Source of the DNA: Panax quinquefolius
Lineage: Eukaryota > Streptophyta > Magnoliopsida > Apiales > Araliaceae
DNA length: 64,000 nt
Assembly (NCBI GenBank): GCA_020205615.1
Contig: CM035163.1
Span: 43,410,189-43,474,188 of the forward strand
Reading direction: 5' to 3'
Shown: positions 58,820 through 64,000 of the stretch, one piece after another
Position numbering within the stretch: the first letter of the stretch is position 1
Layout: the number at the start of each line of letters is the position of its first letter
Notes under the pieces: generated by a model
Databases searched by the model: none
What the model saw: the letters and a program-made list of their open reading frames with translations, nothing else
What the model was told of the DNA's origin: nothing
Translations under genes and position numbers: made by a program

Positions 58820-59192
58820 ATGTTCTAAAAATTTGTGCTCCGCATAATCCCCACCTTGACGTTGGCGGTCCTCATTTTTAGTTGGGCGCCTAGCCCATGC
58901 CTAGGCAAAATCAAACCTCTACTACATCGATTTAATAAAGAATTTGAAACTCTAAAATATTTGAAATGAGTTGTTAAGGCTTAAAAGATTGTTTTTATAT
59001 GTAGTTTTTCATGTAAAATTTAAAAAAAATACATCTATTATCTGCTTTAATTTGTATAGTATATTAAGTACATACAATAGAAAAATAAATAAATGAAACC
59101 GCAAAAGAAAACGCCTAGTCCGCCATGAAAAACGCCAAGTCCACCTAACCGCCCCTTTACCACCTAGGTCTGCCTACCAATTTTTAGAACAC
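58820..59192. mobile_element. Small MITE-like element
   Basis: The left end (T)GTTCTAAAAATTTGTGC and the reverse complement of the right end (GTGTTCTAAAAATTGGTAGG) match over the outer 15 or so bases. The interior has cgcctag/ctaggc motifs in both orientations. No clean TSD was found, though tttgaag occurs on both sides. It is about 370 bp, without a gene. Confidence 0.6.
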
Positions 59193-59825
59193 TGATTTGA
59201 AGTTCATTGCTTTTTTTATATTTATTTAACTAATTTTGTGTTGGTATGTATATACATATAATCAGGAATGAGATACAGGTAGTAATTAAAACAAAATAAT
59301 TTTAATAATTCCTTTCACTTTACAAAAGTAAGTATTCCAATAACTAATCTGCAACTCAAGATTTAGGGATAAAATACTATTATGCTCTGTCTTCTTATTG
59401 AAGGGTTGTTTCTCAAGATTTAGGGATAAACCTCACCCTGGGGATATACACATGACCTGACTGACCACCTGGTTATATAGGTTGGTTGGCTTTTTCCTTG
59501 GAACATAAGTTGGTGGGTTTTGTATCAAGGATAGTGTAAAGTGTTATAATTTTTTTAATTTCAAATAATGTGTCATTATTATATTAATTGAGCACATGAT
59601 GTTAATCATTATTATATTATTATGTTTTCGGGTGAAGTGGTCACAGATCTTCTCTATGACAGATATTAGTGCTTTCTGTCTCAAAGGGGTGGAATGAAAA
59701 CTGCACCGTAATACCAGTTGTTAAAATTTACCTTCCCGCCTCTCTAAAGAAGAACGGAATACATTAAATCTGACCGTTAGATTAGCCATTCAAACAGCTA
59801 CAGATGCCTTACCATGTTTAATGTG

Positions 59826-59828
<3 letters not shown>

Positions 59829-59882
<54 letters not shown>
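59829..59882. repeat. (TA)27 microsatellite upstream of DUF247
   Basis: An uninterrupted TA run of about 54 bp, about 170 bp upstream of the TATA box of the DUF247 gene. A pair of direct repeats (cttttcaaggtggtcat) follows at 59918-59964. Confidence 0.95.
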
Positions 59883-59887
<5 letters not shown>

Positions 59888-60049
59888 ATGATGAATCCAA
59901 ACTTCATCGAATCAACTTTTCAAGGTGGTCATTGATCGTACCGTTCAACTTTTCAAGGTGGTCATCGAATCAACTTTTTAGCATGAGAAATTTATTTTAA
60001 TTTCATATAAAAAAATACATATTAAATCCAAAGTCCAAACATTTTAGAG

Positions 60050-60057
60050 TATAAATA
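60050..60057 (+). promoter_or_regulatory. TATA box of the DUF247 gene
   Basis: TATAAATA lies 65 bp upstream of the chosen ATG, leaving room for a short untranslated leader of roughly 35-40 bases. No other core element was identified. Confidence 0.65.
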
Positions 60058-60121
60058 ATGGCTTGATGCATTTCACTCTAAATATTCATAATTAATATCA
60101 TACAGTTTGCACAAGGACGAA

Positions 60122-61438
60122 ATGGGCACATCAAGCGATCAGCCAACTTCTTATACTTCAGTTAATATAGCAGATCCTGAACCTCCCTTGCAGAATTGGA
60201 TTACGGAACAGCTACAAGGCTTACAACCCATATCCAATGATCATGTCTCTATCTATAGAGTTCCTCGTAATCTTCGCCAAGTAAATGAGGAAACCTTCAC
60301 GCCACAAATGGTGTCTATCGGTCCTTTTCACCATGAAAAAGCGGAGTTGCAGCCATGGGAAGAGAATAAACTGCGCTATTTGCAGGCATTCCTCGATCGT
60401 ACTGACAAGAGTTTGGAGGATTGTATAGAATTTCTAAAGCGTTTGGAAGGAAGATCTCGGGCCTGCTACAGGGACAAAATCGATATGACTAGTAATGCAT
60501 TTGTGAAAATGATGCTTGTGGACAGCTGTTTTATCATCGAGGCCATTTGGAGGCTGGGGAACAATTACCCAGAACCAGCAGATTACTTGAGTAATCCGGA
60601 GCTGATTTTTCTCGTTCGAAGAGATATGAGTTTACTGGAAAATCAGATCCCGTTCTTTGTTCTCCATGATTTATTCTACTTAGGCTTCAACAACCCAGGC
60701 GAGGACGAAGACAAGTTTCTTGAGCTTTCGTTCACTTATTTTGCTTCTGTATTACCGACAATAACGGAGCCCGAAGATAGAGAAAGTGTGTTTAGAAATG
60801 TGAAGTGTCACCTAGGATCAGGTTTAGAAGTAAAACACTTCACTGATTTGCTAAGGATATGCCACCTACCAGAAAAATTAAAGAAGCCAAGTGCGGACTG
60901 TAATTTTGTACAAATTCCAAATGCAGCAAGATTGCATGAAGCTGGAATGAAATTCCAAATTGGCACAAGCAAGGGTTTACTAGACATGAATTATAACAAT
61001 GGATTGCTGGAAATGCCAAAGTTCCAAGTACACGACCACTCGGAATGTTTGCTCAAAAATCTTATTGCGCTGGAGACGTGTCATTATCCATTTAATACTT
61101 ACATAATCGATTATATTTTAATTATGGACATGATTATCGACACTGCTACAGATGTGGATTTACTCGTTCAAAAAGGAATTATTATGAACGGCATGAGTGA
61201 TAGTGCTGCAGTGGCTTCCCTCTTTAACAACCTTGGAATGGAAACTACATTGTTTAGTTCATATTACTTTACGAATATATCTAATAGCATGAATAAATAT
61301 TACGAAGTTCCTTGGCACAAGTGGAAAGCAACTTTCAAACGTGATTATTGCAGCACTCCGTGGATGATTGCTTCTACTGTGGCTGCGATTATTTTACTTG
61401 TGCTTACTCTCATACAAACTATATGGTGTATAATTTAA
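60122..61438 (+). CDS. DUF247 (UPF0481) membrane protein
   Basis: The ORF is single-exon, 438 codons, starting at ATG 60122 (MGTSSDQPTSY); the TTG at 60107 is upstream and unlikely. It shows the DUF247 signature: IYRVPRNLRQVNEETFTPQM and VSIGPFHH near residues 45-75, MMLVDSCFIIEAIW near 140, RRDMSLLENQIPFFVLHDL near 170, and a C-terminal transmembrane helix (ASTVAAIILLVLTLIQTIW). Length and architecture match the plant UPF0481 family, whose biochemical role is largely unknown. Some grass members act as self-incompatibility determinants, which cannot be claimed here. The gene is intact; a related pseudogene sits at 16269-16880. Members are predicted plasma-membrane proteins with the bulk of the protein on one side. 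Confidence 0.93.
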   Translation: MGTSSDQPTSYTSVNIADPEPPLQNWITEQLQGLQPISNDHVSIYRVPRNLRQVNEETFTPQMVSIGPFHHEKAELQPWEENKLRYLQAFLDRTDKSLEDCIEFLKRLEGRSRACYRDKIDMTSNAFVKMMLVDSCFIIEAIWRLGNNYPEPADYLSNPELIFLVRRDMSLLENQIPFFVLHDLFYLGFNNPGEDEDKFLELSFTYFASVLPTITEPEDRESVFRNVKCHLGSGLEVKHFTDLLRICHLPEKLKKPSADCNFVQIPNAARLHEAGMKFQIGTSKGLLDMNYNNGLLEMPKFQVHDHSECLLKNLIALETCHYPFNTYIIDYILIMDMIIDTATDVDLLVQKGIIMNGMSDSAAVASLFNNLGMETTLFSSYYFTNISNSMNKYYEVPWHKWKATFKRDYCSTPWMIASTVAAIILLVLTLIQTIWCII

Positions 61439-62016
61439 CTTGATACCAGCAAGAGTTGATTTGCTTTTAATGTGGTTTGGTGGTTGTGTTGCTGTGGTGA
61501 CCTTTTTTGGGTCTCTGTTTGGTTCTTGCCGCTACTGTTTGGTCAAAAGTTCAATTGTCGAATTGGATTCCCATCTCCCAGGGACAGGTTTGCACCAGTT
61601 TCCGTCAATGCGAAATTGTTTGTTGTTATCCTCATATATGTCCTTAATCATGTGTTTTGGTGTGAGACTTTATTATCAAGTAGGAACTAATCTTTTATGT
61701 TTGTTTTCTTAGTGTGAGAATTAGTGCCCACCATTTGTTTGAAGCAAACCCATTGTACTTGTACGATTTATGCATCAGGCCACTCAAATTTTATAAATTA
61801 CAATTATTCAATTGAACTAATTAAAATTGCAATAAAAAGTAAGCATTTCTATTTTCTTTCTTACAATTAGCTTTAGAGTATATTTGAGATTGCTTAAAAC
61901 ATAATATTACTAATTTTGATTACTGCTTTTGATAATAATCAGTTTTAGAAAATTAGTCTGTGTGGTAAATAAAAAACAAATAAATTAGTAAAAAGTGAAA
62001 AGTATTTGGTATTACA
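61439..62016. other. 3' flank of DUF247 gene
   Basis: The first 100 bp (61445-61540) is conserved in the pseudogene copy at 16760-16870, including a ggtttggtgg stretch. It is probably 3' UTR. The rest is AT-rich, with no gene recognised. Confidence 0.6.
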
Positions 62017-63206
62017 TGTCGGAAAAAGTATGCCTAAAAATGATCTCAATCCCAAGAATTACTTTTTCGCCTTTGTGCAATTAAATATGAAATTAGTAAA
62101 ACCAATTATGGGAACGAAAATAACAAATAACCATCCACAAGCAAGACACCAAATTTACGTGGAAAACCCTCTAAAACTAAGAGGTAAAAATCATGTGTCA
62201 AACTCCGAATCTCCACTATATCACTAATAATGGGCTTACAATAATCCTCACAAGTTTTATGCCCTAAAACTTGAGGTTACACAATAAATTAAGAGAATAC
62301 AAATTTACCTTTAATTAGGTTAAGAAACCTAATTAACTTCACCACCCAAAAAACACCCCAAGCAATAAAGACTTCAAGCTAATTAATTGAACGGAGATGA
62401 CATCGGATACCTACGAACAACAAACTGTAATTCTCTCGATTTATTCTTTTGATACCTTCTTGCTACCAAGCTTCTCTCATGTGTCAAATAAGACTCTCTC
62501 ATAGCCTTATTTATAGTACTCTTCCTAATCCATTCTTATTATATATGGATTAAAAATAATTTATTCTCCGAATCAAATTAGGGATCACATCTCCTTGTCT
62601 TGGTCACCAGCCAATCTAACAAGTAAATCATTTTTCAACTTAGATTCTAATAGCACTTTTACTAATTAGTTAGCTTCCCTTAATTTAATTCCAACTTGGA
62701 TTCCTTTCATGGGTGAGGACTCATACCCAACAATCTCCCCCTCCAAACCCATGAGAGGAGGGATCACCAACCATAACTCTTTATTGGGAGTTAATTCCAA
62801 CGAAATCTTGGCTCAACTCAAGCTTCTTGGAATTTTCAACTATCTTCATGTCTAGCTTTGTCTCATCGGCATGGTTCTTCTTAATAGGAGGATCTAACTC
62901 AAACTTGACAGATTTTTTACTTGCCAAATTTATTCACAACCGCTTTGTACCCTGGCTGCGAGCTATCATTTTTCCTTTTCACTTTTCGTACCCATTTAAA
63001 GCGAAGAGCTTTCTTCTTTGTGGTTCTCATGCAAGGCTTTCCTCCCATCTCGCACGGCTTTGTACCACACCTTTTTCCGCCTAATTCCCACATCTTCAAC
63101 ACCTTTCACATGCGCCCGCATCGTGTAAAGAGTGTTTACCTTCTTACCTCTAGTCACCACTAGAGACCCTTTGGTGAGCTTCCACTGACCTTCACTAAAG
63201 TAACTT
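62017..63206 (-). mobile_element. Rearranged copia fragment (3' LTR, PPT, part of gag-pre-integrase)
   Basis: An LTR at 62017-62732 (starts TGTCGGAAAAAGTATG, ends CATACCCAACA) resembles the LTR at 17242 in start, 'ggaaaaccctctaaaactaa' and end. A minus-strand polypurine tract follows at 62733-62745 (read on plus as atctccccctcc). Instead of RNase H, the next recognisable coding sequence is the GAG-pre-integrase segment EGQWKLTKGSLVVTRGKKVN (about 63110-63195), so most of the polyprotein is deleted. The piece ends where another LTR begins. Confidence 0.75.
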
Positions 63207-63677
63207 TGTTGGGTCTCCAACTTTTAGTTTTATTTTGATGATAACAATAATTAGTAAATTAATTAATTAAATGGGTAGAATCCTCTCCATAGAATTTTTA
63301 TTATAATTGTTTTATTTATCTTATTTACTTTAGCCAAAAATATTTTTTAAATCTTATTTAATTAATTTTCTTGATCTTGATGTTTTAAAATATTAAATCA
63401 ATTGGGTCATGCATTATGGGACAAAAAGTCATATGTTGATTATCAAATGCTTGTTTGACCGAATTTGAAAAGAAGATAAAGATTTTGTTATGTGGGCAAT
63501 TTTTATTAATTTGATTATTTAAAATCTCAAAATTATTTTATTTATATATATATATATATACTATATATTATATAAGTTTTATATAATTATTATATATATA
63601 TATTATATATAATATAAGTTTTATATTATATAATTATATAATATATAAGTATATATATATATATATATTATATATAT
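63207..63677 (+). repeat. Start of a further LTR-like sequence and AT-rich tract
   Basis: It begins TGTTGGGTCTCCAACTTTTA and soon reads attttgatgataacaataat, resembling the starts of SIRE-type copia LTRs. Its end is not determined. Bases 63540-63677 are almost pure TA-type low-complexity sequence. Confidence 0.45.
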
Positions 63678-63679
63678 TA

Positions 63680-63965
63680 CTACCTCCATTCCATAATAAT
63701 GGTCTTTTTAGAAGAAAAAAATTGTTCTAATTTATTTGTCGTTTACAACTTTCTAGGAGAATAAATTATTTATTTTTCTATATCACCCCTAACTTCTCTC
63801 ATTGTCCCAAGAAATTTTCTCCTTTGTATTAATAGTTTTTAACTTCACATAAAGGGGTAGTGATGACATTTCATATAAATTTTAATTCTTAAATGATAGT
63901 ATTAAATGACTTTCTTAATTCATGTGCATGAAGCTAAAAAGACTATTATTATGGAATGGAGGTAG
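63680..63965. mobile_element. Stowaway-type MITE
   Basis: Left end CTACCTCCATTCCATAATAA; reverse complement of the right end CTACCTCCATTCCATAATAA. TA flanks both sides (63678-63679 and 63966-63967). It is 286 bp and non-coding. The terminal identity is long, suggesting a young copy. Confidence 0.9.
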
Positions 63966-63972
63966 TATAATA

Positions 63973-64000
63973 CTCCCTCCGTTCCTAAAAGATTGTCGTT
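63973..64000. mobile_element. Stowaway MITE, cut by window end
   Basis: CTCCCTCCGTTCCTAAAAGA directly after TA (63971-63972) matches the Stowaway terminal consensus. Only the first 28 bp are inside the window, 5 bp after the previous MITE's TSD. Confidence 0.75.

Noticed and set aside
61440..61712. Open frame just after the DUF247 stop codon
   Set aside because: The conserved part is probably 3' UTR; the reading frame is not kept in the pseudogene copy at 16760-16870, and there is no domain.

Overview
The window is nuclear DNA of a flowering plant, most likely a eudicot. The evidence is AT-rich sequence, introns with GT/AG borders, plant-type transposons of nearly every major class, and fragments of plant gene families (CDPK, BSD-domain protein, wall-associated-kinase-like kinase, DUF247). 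I see no rRNA, tRNA or CRISPR. Only one host gene looks intact: a DUF247 membrane protein at 60122-61438 (+). Almost everything else is transposable-element sequence, much of it nested. I resolved the nesting from target-site duplications (TSDs) read directly in the sequence.

Layout. 1-1129: 3' part of a pogo/Lemi1-like DNA transposon with its DDE transposase. 1195-1408: a small imperfect inverted repeat. 1420-8542: a 7.1-kb hAT element with 8-bp TSD, carrying a decayed BED/hAT transposase plus fragments of two host genes (a CDPK and a BSD-domain protein). A smaller hAT element (6524-7474) sits in the captured BSD intron. 9397 to about 12.4 kb: probable gypsy-type LTR in reverse orientation. 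12427-13044: a 265-bp direct repeat resembling a TRIM or small copia LTR pair. 13114-16268: gypsy-type solo LTR, apparently inside a DUF247 pseudogene whose 3' part continues at 16269-16880.

17242-52022 is one Ty1/copia retrotransposon on the minus strand, swollen from about 5.7 kb to 34.8 kb by four later insertions. (i) 18589-31625 is a non-autonomous LTR element with about 3.8-kb LTRs and only 320 bp between them. (ii) 32039-37984 is a solo LTR of the same family. (iii) 39448-49197 is a CACTA (En/Spm) transposon with TNP2 and a Ptta/Ulp1 gene. (iv) 51548-51834 is a Stowaway MITE. Each large LTR was hit again: a hAT element at 21986-24075, a gypsy solo LTR at 25213-28181 and a copia-type solo LTR at 33295-35179.

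52439-58419 is a Mutator-like element (MULE) with about 285-bp terminal inverted repeats and a 9-bp TSD. It holds a FAR1/MULE/SWIM transposase that is nearly intact, and the last exon of a WAKL-type receptor kinase. 58429-62016 is host DNA with the DUF247 gene, a small MITE and a long TA microsatellite. From 62017 on are a rearranged copia fragment, the start of another LTR, a (TA)n tract and two Stowaway-type MITEs, the last cut by the window end.

How it fits together: two DUF247 copies (one intact, one broken) and related flanking DNA mark an old local duplication that has been filled by waves of transposons. The points of greatest interest are the hAT element that carries two unrelated gene fragments, the MULE with a captured kinase exon, the retroelement with long LTRs and almost no interior, and the two-base remnant at the edge of the solo LTR at 32039.
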